Positions 26,004 to 33,461 of a stretch of DNA of 46,071 nt are shown in pieces. The position numbers and the translations under genes are program-made. Numbering within the stretch: the first letter of the stretch is position 1; every line of letters begins with the position of its first letter. This DNA is from Klenkia sp. PcliD-1-E (GTDB lineage Bacteria; Actinomycetota; Actinomycetes; Mycobacteriales; Geodermatophilaceae): NCBI RefSeq assembly GCF_024124375.1, contig NZ_JAMXRZ010000020.1:1-46071 (forward strand). The letters are read 5' to 3'. The notes beneath the pieces were generated by a model. The model was not told the DNA's origin, did no database searches, and was given only the letters and a program-made list of their open reading frames with translations.

Positions 26004-27199
26004 CGGGGCGTACCGGCGCCGAGAAGGTCGACGAACGACGTGGTTGGCCGCGCGACGCCGAAGACGTGGGCGCGCTGCACCGTGCGCTGGGCCCAGGCGC
26101 GGTGCGGCTTGGACTCGTTCATCTTGTTCCGGTAGGTCGATGCGCTGGCGCCTCCGCCCGCCCCGGCGCCGAGCACGTCGAGGGCGTCGGCGTGCTCTTC
26201 GTGGGTGACCACCGACAGCGCGTGCACCGCCGCGACGTGGGAGGGGTGGATGACGGTCTTGCCGGCCAACCCGTTGGCCTGGTCGAGCACGACCTCGCGG
26301 ATGAGGCCGTCCAGGTCGTGCGCAAGCAGATCCGAGCGCAGCGGTCGCTCGTCGTGCACGCGGAACGGGGTCTCGCGCAGCTGCGGCTTGAACACCCGGT
26401 CGGGGTTGCCGCGGAAGTACTCCCACACCGGCCCGGTTATGACCGACCCGGTGCCGTTGGAGCGACCCAGCACGTTCACGACGTCGGCGATCACGTCGGC
26501 GACCACCCGCACGTCGTAGACGGTGACCTCGCGCCGCCGGCGCAGCCCGAACGCCGCCGACAGGTCGGTGGCCCCGATGCGCACGGCCAGCACGTCGTCG
26601 CGGTGCTCAGCCACCAGCGCGGCGACGTCGGCCAGCGTGGCTGCCCGGGTCTCGGCGTGCGCCACCTCGGGCGACTCGATCACCGGCATCACCCGCAGCC
26701 GCCGGCCCAGGTAGACCGAGGCCTGCCGGACGGCATCGAGAAACGCTGGCCCCGTGCGGCCGGTGAACTTGGGCAGCACGAACCCGGTGAGGACGCCGGC
26801 GGCCTCAGCCAGGTCGTGCACCAGCTTGCCGACCTGCGCGGGGTGGCGCACCCGGACGAATACGAACGGGATCTCGGCGCCGTCGTCGGCCAGGGCGCGC
26901 AAGTGCCGCACCAGATTGGCCTCGGCGGCCGGGAGGTCGTCGTCTGCGACGGCGTCCTCCAGGCAGAGCACGACGCTGGACACCCCGGCCGCACGCTGGC
27001 GCACGACGTCGCTGGACAGGGCCGGTCGGTGCGCGGGCAGGTAAAGGGTGGCGCCCAGGGCGAGGGCGACGACGTCTGTGTCGTCGTCGCGCCCGACCGG
27101 CTGCGGCGGGTGCAGGAACAGCCGTTGCACCTCGTCGTCGTCCACGTGGGCAAAATGCCGCAGGGCGGCGGGGCGCACGGCGTCCTCCAGGGCGGTCAC
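26000..27199 (-). CDS. HpcH/HpaI-like C-C lyase of the Ter operon
   Basis: A 399-residue member of the HpcH/CitE fold. Visible motifs are VVLCLEDAV, IPFVFVRVRHP (the substrate Arg strand), GFVLPKFTGRTG, MPVIESPEVAHAETRA (the metal-binding Glu strand) and LAVRIGATDLSAAFGLRR. A late GKTVIHPSHVAAVHAL is also typical of the family. In Ter clusters this enzyme occurs with the PRTase and HAD enzymes. The GTG at 27199 overlaps the TGA of the preceding gene by four bases, and its own stop overlaps the PRTase fusion start in the same way, so translation is coupled along the run. Confidence 0.8.
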   Translation of the reverse strand: MTALEDAVRPAALRHFAHVDDDEVQRLFLHPPQPVGRDDDTDVVALALGATLYLPAHRPALSSDVVRQRAAGVSSVVLCLEDAVADDDLPAAEANLVRHLRALADDGAEIPFVFVRVRHPAQVGKLVHDLAEAAGVLTGFVLPKFTGRTGPAFLDAVRQASVYLGRRLRVMPVIESPEVAHAETRAATLADVAALVAEHRDDVLAVRIGATDLSAAFGLRRRREVTVYDVRVVADVIADVVNVLGRSNGTGSVITGPVWEYFRGNPDRVFKPQLRETPFRVHDERPLRSDLLAHDLDGLIREVVLDQANGLAGKTVIHPSHVAAVHALSVVTHEEHADALDVLGAGAGGGASASTYRNKMNESKPHRAWAQRTVQRAHVFGVARPTTSFVDLLGAGTPR

Positions 27200-28449
27200 A
27201 AGACCGGCGTCCTCGCGTCGGCCCAGGTGATCGCGCCGAAGCCATAGGCGCGGGCGACGTCGCGAGCCACACCGGCCACCGGGTCGAGCTCGGCGCGCAG
27301 AACGAACTCGCCGTCGACCGCGTACACCGAGGCGATGACGAGCGGGCCGACGTGCCGCCCGACGTCGAGCGGGATCTCGACCCGCGCGCCGCCGTGGGTG
27401 GCCAGCCGCAGCGTGCCGCCCCAGACCAGCTCGCGCTCGGACGCCGATGTCGCCCACACCACGAAGCGCCGCAGCGATCGGCTCTGCCGTAGGTCGACGG
27501 TGATCCGCTCGAACTCGTCCCGGCCACCCTGCAATACGGGGCGGCGCGAGCGCGGCGGTGCGGTCGAGATGCCGGTGGCGGCGCCCAGGACCCCTGAGGT
27601 GCCGTCGCTCAGCTGGTAGACCGCGCCCAGCACGAGGTCGCCCACCGCCGGGGAGCAGACGGCTGTGAGGGTGAGCCCGCCGATGCCTGACTGCAGCCGG
27701 TCGAGGGTCACGGTGGGCTCGCGCGAGGTCAAGATTACCCGCCCCCCGGGGGAGACCCGCGGCGTCGCGCGCACCACGGGTGCCGGCCGCGGCGCCGGGG
27801 CGGGCACGGCGGTCGGCCCGGACGCCGGCTCCGGGAACAGGTCGAGGTCCGCCGAGGGGGTCGGTGGGGGCGCAGGCGGCAGGGGCGGGGGCGCGGACAG
27901 GTCCAGGCCGCCGGACCGGTCCAACCCGCCGGACAGGTCCAGGTCGGACGCGGGAGCCGGTCGCGGGGTGTCTGCGGGCTGCGGCCCTGGGGCCGGGAGG
28001 TCGGGCGTGGCGGGCGCCGTCGATGGCCGCTGCGGGGGCCCAGGCAGGTCGAGATCACCGGACAGGTCCAACGGGTCGCCGGACAGGTCCAGGTTGGCCG
28101 GCGAAGCGGTCGGGGCGCGCGGGGCTGGGGCGGGTGCGGGGACAAGCGGTCCCGTCGGTGCCGGCGCCGACAGGTCCAGCGGGTTACCGGACAGGTCGAT
28201 CTCGTCGACCCGGGACACCGCTGGGGACGCCGGGGCAGGCTGCGCGGCCGGCGTGACCTGCTGGCTGGGGGTGGATGCGGCCTGCGGGTGCCGGCGGGTG
28301 GTGCGGCCGGCGAGGAAGTCCGCCAGCGCGGTCGGCCCATCCCCGGCGTGGCTGCTGGTCGGCGGGGCGCTCAGCGGAGCCCGGCGGGTGCGGTGCCGCA
28401 GCCAGTCGAGGTCCGGCCGTGGCGGGGCCCCGAGCGGCGAGGCGATCAC
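27196..28449 (-). CDS. TerD/TerA-like protein with Pro-rich LDLSG repeats
   Basis: A 417-residue protein. Residues 75-230 are disordered and Pro/Ala-rich, with repeated LDLSG units such as IDLSGNPLDLS, LDLSGDPLDLSGDLDLPG and DLDLSGGLDRSGGLDLS. The C-terminal 170 residues form a beta-rich domain (LTLTAVCSPAVGDLVLGAVY, RRFVVWATSASERELVWGG) related to TerA/TerD-type domains but lacking a clear DLDAS calcium motif. GTGA overlaps join it to the TerD gene before it and the lyase gene after it. The repeats may dock other Ter proteins, since TelA and the 166-residue protein carry the same DLDL peptide at their termini. Function unknown. Confidence 0.65.
   Translation of the reverse strand: MIASPLGAPPRPDLDWLRHRTRRAPLSAPPTSSHAGDGPTALADFLAGRTTRRHPQAASTPSQQVTPAAQPAPASPAVSRVDEIDLSGNPLDLSAPAPTGPLVPAPAPAPRAPTASPANLDLSGDPLDLSGDLDLPGPPQRPSTAPATPDLPAPGPQPADTPRPAPASDLDLSGGLDRSGGLDLSAPPPLPPAPPPTPSADLDLFPEPASGPTAVPAPAPRPAPVVRATPRVSPGGRVILTSREPTVTLDRLQSGIGGLTLTAVCSPAVGDLVLGAVYQLSDGTSGVLGAATGISTAPPRSRRPVLQGGRDEFERITVDLRQSRSLRRFVVWATSASERELVWGGTLRLATHGGARVEIPLDVGRHVGPLVIASVYAVDGEFVLRAELDPVAGVARDVARAYGFGAITWADARTPVL
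27888..28210. repeat. Intragenic repeats around GGACAGGTCCA
   Basis: The plus strand carries GGACAGGTCCA or close variants at least eight times in irregular clusters (for example at 27895, 27933, 28060, 28080, 28172 and 28190). They encode the LDLSG peptide units of the TerD-like protein. Such direct repeats could change copy number by slippage or recombination, altering the linker length. Confidence 0.6.
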
Positions 28450-29009
28450 AACGGCAGACCGTAGTCGGCCGCGATGCCAGCAATCCCCGTGCGGTAGCCC
28501 TCGCCGACCACCTTGAACTTCCAGTCCCCGCCGTGCCGGTAGACCTCGCCGAGCACCAGGGCGGTCTCGGCCTGCAGCACGGGGGCGAGGTCCTCCGAGC
28601 GCACCAGCTCCCGGTGGTTGTACCCGTCGCGCACGACCACCGACACCGACCTCAACTGCCCGAGGGTGCGGCGCTGGGTGGTGCCCTCGTTGACGTACAG
28701 AACGGCGACCAGTCGCGATACGTCAGCCGGCACACGCTGCAGGTCGACCTCCACCTGCTCCTGGTCACCGCCCAGGGCCCTGTCCCGGACGGCGACCGCC
28801 TCGTCGGGCGAGGTGAGCTGGTTGAAGAACACCACGTGCTCCCCCGACAGCACCCTGCTGTCCGGGCCGCACAACAGCAGCGCCAACACGAGGTTCTCGT
28901 CGAGCACGCGCTCGCTGCCGGCGTTCCAGCTCGCCCCGACCGCGACCCGGGTCAGGCCGGGGATCTCGCGGGTCAGGGCCACGTTGGCCCCGCGGTTCAT
29001 GCGTGCCAC
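28446..29009 (-). CDS. TerD-family protein, divergent calcium motif
   Basis: A 187-residue TerD-fold protein starting at GTG 29009 with AGGAGG eight bases before. VALTREIPGLTRVAVGASW, HVVFFNQLTSPD and the C-terminal GEVYRHGGDWKFKVVGEGY are standard TerD features. The usual FDLDASAL segment is replaced by VLDENLVLALLL, so the Ca2+-ligand Asp pattern is altered at that site. Compare the canonical paralogues at 32166 and 32772. It could be a regulatory or structural partner rather than a normal calcium binder (inference). Confidence 0.85.
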   Translation of the reverse strand: MARMNRGANVALTREIPGLTRVAVGASWNAGSERVLDENLVLALLLCGPDSRVLSGEHVVFFNQLTSPDEAVAVRDRALGGDQEQVEVDLQRVPADVSRLVAVLYVNEGTTQRRTLGQLRSVSVVVRDGYNHRELVRSEDLAPVLQAETALVLGEVYRHGGDWKFKVVGEGYRTGIAGIAADYGLPL

Positions 29010-29043
29010 GGTGCGGGCCTCCTGGGCCGGTCGGGTGAGCGAG

Positions 29044-29544
29044 TCACAGGTCGAGGTCGGAGCCGGAGAACTTCGTGCGCAGGAAGCTCCCCTGGGTCAT
29101 GAGGGCGTCGACGTCCTGCCTGCGGGTGGCCTCCAGCACCTGCTCGGACGCCCCCTCGAGCGAGGCGAGTTGCTCGAGCAGGGACCGGGTGGGGGTGGTG
29201 CCCGAGGCCTGCGGGACGTCGACCAGGTCGGGGTCGAGGGCGACGAACGTACGCACCGTGGTGGGCAGGTAGTCCGTGGCGGTGGCCCGCACTGAGATGG
29301 CCGCATAGACGTCGAGCGGCCGCAGCTCAGAGGTGCGCACGATCTCCGCCAGCAGGTCGGTCACCCGCCTGGCGGCTACGACAGCCGCGACGGGCAGTTC
29401 ACCGGCGCTGGCGTTGACCAGTTCGACCGCGCCATCGATGTCGGCGTCGAGGGCCTCGGGGGTGTCCTCCCGGGCCGTGTCCGTCAGGTCGCCCGTCGGT
29501 GCCGGCGCAGGTCGGGGTTCTTCGTTGCGCCGGAACCAGGCCAC
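29044..29544 (-). CDS. Ter-operon protein of unknown function, 166 residues
   Basis: A 166-residue largely helical protein. GGGGAG lies about seven bases before the GTG start. It has no signal or membrane segment. The middle (ALDADIDGAVELVNASAGEL, VRTSELRPLDVYAAISV) is helical, and the C-terminus ends in SGSDLDL, echoing the LDLSG repeats of the 417-residue protein and the N-terminus of TelA. It sits directly downstream of telA. Similar small proteins accompany TelA in other genomes, like XpaC, but I cannot assign this one to that family. Confidence 0.6.
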   Translation of the reverse strand: MAWFRRNEEPRPAPAPTGDLTDTAREDTPEALDADIDGAVELVNASAGELPVAAVVAARRVTDLLAEIVRTSELRPLDVYAAISVRATATDYLPTTVRTFVALDPDLVDVPQASGTTPTRSLLEQLASLEGASEQVLEATRRQDVDALMTQGSFLRTKFSGSDLDL

Positions 29545-29583
29545 GTCAGTTCTCCCCGGCGGGGGCCGGCCCTGCTGGAGACG

Positions 29584-30810
29584 TCACCCCCCGGTGACCT
29601 CGTTGGCGCGCACGCGCGTCAGGTAGGGCTGCGCCCGCTGGATCTGGCCCTCGAGGGCCTGCACGGTCTCGGCCATCGAGGTGACGGCCTGCGCCCGGAA
29701 GGTGTCGACGGCGTCCATGGTGGCGAAGACGTTGTCGAAGGCCGCCTGCAGCTTGGCGACGTCGATCGTCGATGAAGCGGCCTGCTGATTGATCTCGGCG
29801 CCCTGGATGCGCAGCTGCGCTGAGGTCGACTCGATGAGGTCGGATGTCACCGTGTTCAGCGCGTTGATTTGGTCGAGCACGAGCTTCTGCCGGCTGAGCG
29901 CTTGCGAGACGATGACCGCGGTGCGCAGCGCGGCGACCGTGGTGGTCTGCGCGCGGTCGACGCCGCGGATCAGTTCGAGGTTGTTGCGCCGGATGAGATC
30001 GAGGGCCATGTAGCCCTGCACCGCCACGGCCAGCTGGGTCATGATGTCCTGCCGCCGCTGCCGGACGGGGAACAGCGCGTCGGACTTCACCGTGGTGGCA
30101 TCGTCGGTGCGCCCGGCGGCCTCGAGCTCGGCGACCTTGCCCTCGAGCGCCTGGTCGAGGGCGGTGGCCAGCTCGTTGTACTCCCGCAGCTTGGCCATCG
30201 TCGTCCACATGTTGGCCTTCTCGGTCTCGATCGCCGCGTTGTCCTTCCGCAGCTCGTCCTGACCGGACTCGAGGGCCTTGATGATGGCGTTGAGGTGCGA
30301 CTGAGCGGACTGGTACTTGGCGAAGTAGCGATCGATCTTGTCCCCGCCCGGCAGCCACTTGAGCACCTTCTTGACACCTGTGAGGTCCGACCGCTTCGGG
30401 TCGAGCTCGGTCACCGTGGTGCGCAGGTCGATGAGGGTGTTGGACACTCGGGTCTGGGCGTCGCCGTCCTTGCCCTTGGCCCCCATGGCCGCCGCGGGGC
30501 GCTCGAGCATGCGGTTGGACACCGCCGCGGAGGCCCGCATCTCCTTGTCACCCATGTTCGTGATCGAGCCGACCTTCTGGGCGAAGGCCGGTGACTTGGT
30601 GTCAAGCGACACGAGGTCGGCGACGAAGGCGTTGGCCTTGCTGCGCAGCTCGACCTGCTTGGCGTCCTCGAGCGCGACGGCGCCGACCGCCTGATCGGGG
30701 GCGACGACGACGACCGGCGCCGGCGGCGTCAGCACCAGCGCACCCGGCGCCGGGGCCGACTGGGCACCGGCCGTGGGTGTGGACGAAGAACTGAGGTCCA
30801 GCTCGGACAT
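29584..30810 (-). CDS. telA: TelA-family toxic-anion resistance protein
   Basis: A 408-residue mostly helical protein of the TelA family. After a Pro/Ala-rich N-terminus (MSELDLSSSSTP) come long helices, with KVLKWLPGGDKIDRYFAKYQ, LESGQDELRKDNAAIETEKA and REYNELATALD typical of the family. TelA proteins contribute to tellurite, antimicrobial and membrane stress tolerance; the mechanism is not settled. AGGAGG precedes the ATG. Its neighbours are a TerZ-like gene upstream and the 166-residue gene downstream. The N-terminal ELDLSS matches the repeated LDLS motif found elsewhere in this operon. Confidence 0.9.
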   Translation of the reverse strand: MSELDLSSSSTPTAGAQSAPAPGALVLTPPAPVVVVAPDQAVGAVALEDAKQVELRSKANAFVADLVSLDTKSPAFAQKVGSITNMGDKEMRASAAVSNRMLERPAAAMGAKGKDGDAQTRVSNTLIDLRTTVTELDPKRSDLTGVKKVLKWLPGGDKIDRYFAKYQSAQSHLNAIIKALESGQDELRKDNAAIETEKANMWTTMAKLREYNELATALDQALEGKVAELEAAGRTDDATTVKSDALFPVRQRRQDIMTQLAVAVQGYMALDLIRRNNLELIRGVDRAQTTTVAALRTAVIVSQALSRQKLVLDQINALNTVTSDLIESTSAQLRIQGAEINQQAASSTIDVAKLQAAFDNVFATMDAVDTFRAQAVTSMAETVQALEGQIQRAQPYLTRVRANEVTGG

Positions 30811-30840
30811 GAGAACGGCCTCCTGGGTTGCGGGGGTGGG

Positions 30841-31416
30841 CTACCGGCTGCTGGCGATGGCCGGGAGCAGGTCGCGGAAGGTGCGGCCCGAGGCCGGCAC
30901 CCCCAGCGCGGTCATCGACCAGCCCGCCCCGTCGCGGGACACCTTGGCCATGATCTGGGCGTTGTGCCGGCCCGAGCCGCTGAGCTCGTACCGGGCGATC
31001 TCTGTCTCGGTGGTCTCGTCGATGAGCCGGCAGAAAGCATTGGCGATCTGCGAGAAATCCTGACCGGTGAAGGAGTTGACGGTGCAGACCAGCGTCGTCA
31101 CCCTCGACGGCAGGGCGGTGAGGTCGACACGCACGGATTCGTCGTCGCCGTCACCGGCGCCGGTCCGGTTGTCGCCGGTGTGCTGCACCGAGCCGTCCTT
31201 GCTGCGCAACTGCTGGAACCAGACCTGGTCGACCAAGGCACCCGAGGCGTCGAACATCAACACGGAGGCGTCGAGGTCGATCGACTGGTCGCGGCTGCCG
31301 AAGAAGCCCTTCTTTTTGACGGCGTCCCATCCCAGGCCCATGCGGACCTTGGTCAGCTGCCCGCCGTCGCGCTTCGCCAGCGAGACCTTCTGGCCCTTGC
31401 TGAGGTTCACACTCAT
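30841..31416 (-). CDS. TerD-family protein, TerZ/TerX-like
   Basis: A 191-residue TerD-fold protein with AGGAGG before ATG 31416. It differs from the plain TerD copies by the insert KKKGFFGSRDQSIDLDAS, the mark of the TerZ/TerX branch. The calcium motif DLDAS and the HTGDNRTGAGDGDDE loop are intact. The C-terminus (HNAQIMAKVSRDGAGWSMTA) also follows this branch. It probably binds calcium and joins other Ter proteins in a membrane-linked stress complex. Confidence 0.9.
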   Translation of the reverse strand: MSVNLSKGQKVSLAKRDGGQLTKVRMGLGWDAVKKKGFFGSRDQSIDLDASVLMFDASGALVDQVWFQQLRSKDGSVQHTGDNRTGAGDGDDESVRVDLTALPSRVTTLVCTVNSFTGQDFSQIANAFCRLIDETTETEIARYELSGSGRHNAQIMAKVSRDGAGWSMTALGVPASGRTFRDLLPAIASSR

Positions 31417-31458
31417 GGGATCCTCCTGCTGGTTCGTGGTCGATGGATGCGGAGCGGT

Positions 31459-32160
31459 CTACTTGCGGCCCGCGCTCCAGCGGATGCCCCAGCCGTAGGC
31501 GGCATCCAGGTGCGGCTGCGCCCCGTCGACGTAGCGCACCTCGCGATGAACCGACAGGTCACCGGCCGAGGGCATGAGCTGGGCGACCGCACAGGTCATG
31601 GCGCCGTTGCGCGGCTCGTCGAGAGCAACCTCGATCTGCGGGCCGTCAGGCGGGGTCAGGGTGACCAGCGCCTGGGCGGCCGCCCAGTTCGGTACACCCT
31701 CGTAGATGTAGGCGAAGACGAGCACGCGCCGGATGTGCGCGGCGTACCGCAGGTCGACGAAGAGGTTCTCCCCACCCGAGACGGCGCCGGAGCGGTCATC
31801 GCCGTCGAGCCAGATGGCTGGTGTCGGCGCACCGGGCAACCCCGCGTGGAACGCGTTGCCCAGCGCCTGGACGACACCCTTGCTGCCGTCGGCGAATTCG
31901 TACAGGCACCCGAGGTCGAGGTCGATGGCCGGCTCGCGCTGACGGAAGAAGCCCCCGCCTTGCCCCCCTGGCGGGCGCGCGGTCCAGTTGAGGTTGACCC
32001 GCAGGACACCTCCGGCGGACGCCTTCTTGGTCAGCGACACCGACGGGGCGGACTTCGTCAGGGTTACCTTGCCCGGGCTCCCCTGCTGCGCAGTCGGCGG
32101 TCGGCCGTAAGGCTCGCCGGGCTGCGGCCCACTGGGACGCTTGGTGTAGTCGATGGGCAC
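31459..32160 (-). CDS. TerA-like tellurium resistance protein
   Basis: A 233-residue protein starting at GTG 32160, five bases after the preceding TerD stop. The N-terminal 40 residues are basic and Pro-rich. The rest shows VSLTKKASAGGVLRVNLNW, REPAIDLDLGCLYEFADGSK and NLFVDLRYAAHIRRVLVFAY, the TerA pattern, and ends in the conserved RYVDGAQPHLDAAYGWGIRW. Full TerA proteins are about 380 residues and contain two TerD-like units; this one has a single unit, so it is a short form. GC content and coding style match its neighbours. Confidence 0.8.
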   Translation of the reverse strand: MPIDYTKRPSGPQPGEPYGRPPTAQQGSPGKVTLTKSAPSVSLTKKASAGGVLRVNLNWTARPPGGQGGGFFRQREPAIDLDLGCLYEFADGSKGVVQALGNAFHAGLPGAPTPAIWLDGDDRSGAVSGGENLFVDLRYAAHIRRVLVFAYIYEGVPNWAAAQALVTLTPPDGPQIEVALDEPRNGAMTCAVAQLMPSAGDLSVHREVRYVDGAQPHLDAAYGWGIRWSAGRK

Positions 32161-32165
32161 TGACC

Positions 32166-32744
32166 TCAGCCCACGTTCACGCCGAAGTCGCGGGCAATTC
32201 CGCCCAGGCCCGAGGTGTAGCCCTGCCCGACGGCTCGGAACTTCCAATCCGATCCGTTGCGGTAGATCTCCCCGAAGATCATCGCCGTCTCGGACGATGC
32301 GTCCTCCGACAGGTCGTAGCGGGCCAACTCCACGCCGTCAGCCTGGTTGACCACCCGGATGTAGGCGTTGCGCACCTGACCGAAGGACTGCGAACGCTCC
32401 TGCGCCTCGTAGATGGACACCGCGAAGACGATCGTCGCGGCCTCGTCCGGGACCCTCGGCAGGTCGAGCACCAATGCCTCGTCGTCGCCGTCACCCTCAC
32501 CCGTGAGGTTGTCGCCTGTGTGCGTGACCGAACCATCGGGCGACGTGAGGTTGTTGAAGAAGACGAAGTGGGCATCGGACAGCACCCGCCCCCCGGACCC
32601 GACCAACAACGCCGAGGCATCGAGGTCGAAGCCCTTGCCCGACGTGGTGCGGGCGTCCCACCCCAGACCGACGAGGGCCGACGTGAGACCCGGCGCCTCC
32701 TTCGTCAGGGATACGTTGCCACCCTTGCTCAAGCTGACGCTCAC
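32166..32744 (-). CDS. terD: TerD family calcium-binding stress protein
   Basis: A 192-residue canonical TerD. It has [46 protein letters not shown], the acidic loop [27 protein letters not shown] and [19 protein letters not shown]. The two acidic segments form the known Ca2+ sites of this family. It is about 60-70% identical to the next copy by eye, suggesting a tandem duplication. The stop is five bases from the TerA-like start. Confidence 0.93.
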   Translation of the reverse strand: MSVSLSKGGNVSLTKEAPGLTSALVGLGWDARTTSGKGFDLDASALLVGSGGRVLSDAHFVFFNNLTSPDGSVTHTGDNLTGEGDGDDEALVLDLPRVPDEAATIVFAVSIYEAQERSQSFGQVRNAYIRVVNQADGVELARYDLSEDASSETAMIFGEIYRNGSDWKFRAVGQGYTSGLGGIARDFGVNVG

Positions 32745-32771
32745 TTGATCCCCCTTGCGTGGTCTGGTCGG

Positions 32772-33347
32772 TCAGACGTTGACGCCGAAGTCGGCAGCGA
32801 TGCCGCCGAGCCCGGTGGAGTAGCCCTGGCCTACGGCCCGGAACTTCCAGTCCGACCCGTTGCGGTACAGCTCGCCGAACACCATGGCCGTCTCGGTGCT
32901 GGCGTCCTCGGAGAGGTCGTAGCGCGCGATCTCAGCGTTGTCCGCCTGGTTCACGACCCGGATGTAGGCGTTGCGCACCTGACCGAAGCTCTGGCCCCGG
33001 TTGTCGGCTTCGTAGATCGACACCGGGAAGACCACCTTGTCCAGGTCGGCGGGAGCGCCGGCCAGGTCGACCTTGATCTGCTCGTCGTCCCCTGCCCCCT
33101 CCCCCGTGACGTTGTCACCGGTGTGCTCGATGGCGCCGTCCGGGCTGCGCAAGTTGTTGAAGAACACGAAGTGCTGGTCCGAGGCGACCTTGCCGTCAGG
33201 GCGGCACCCGATGGCGGACGCGTCGAGGTCGAAGGGCTGCCCGTCCGTCGTCCGTGCGTCCCAGCCCAATCCGACGGTGACCGCACGCAGGCCTGGGGCC
33301 TCCTTCGTCAACGAGACGTTCCCACCCTTGGTCAGACTCACTGCCAC
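32772..33347 (-). CDS. terD: TerD family calcium-binding stress protein, second copy
   Basis: A 191-residue canonical TerD, tandem paralogue of the gene after it. [14 protein letters not shown] replaces the usual ALLV, introducing a Cys next to the calcium site. The acidic loop [14 protein letters not shown] and the C-terminal [19 protein letters not shown] are intact. It is separated by 114 bases from the TerD-nuclease fusion, so it may have its own promoter; no clear -10 is seen. Confidence 0.93.
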   Translation of the reverse strand: MAVSLTKGGNVSLTKEAPGLRAVTVGLGWDARTTDGQPFDLDASAIGCRPDGKVASDQHFVFFNNLRSPDGAIEHTGDNVTGEGAGDDEQIKVDLAGAPADLDKVVFPVSIYEADNRGQSFGQVRNAYIRVVNQADNAEIARYDLSEDASTETAMVFGELYRNGSDWKFRAVGQGYSTGLGGIAADFGVNV

Positions 33348-33461
33348 GTGTCTTCTCCGTCCTCATTCGGTTTGCGGGACAGCCGCTGGCGACCCGTGGC
33401 GACGATCACGCCGGGATCGATCCTAAGCAGCCTCGGTTCCCCCGGCATGCCACCACCGCCC

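Noticed and set aside
27888-28210. CRISPR-like repeat array
   Set aside because: The repeats are about 11 bp, irregularly spaced, lie in frame inside a coding gene and encode LDLSG peptides, so they are not a CRISPR array.
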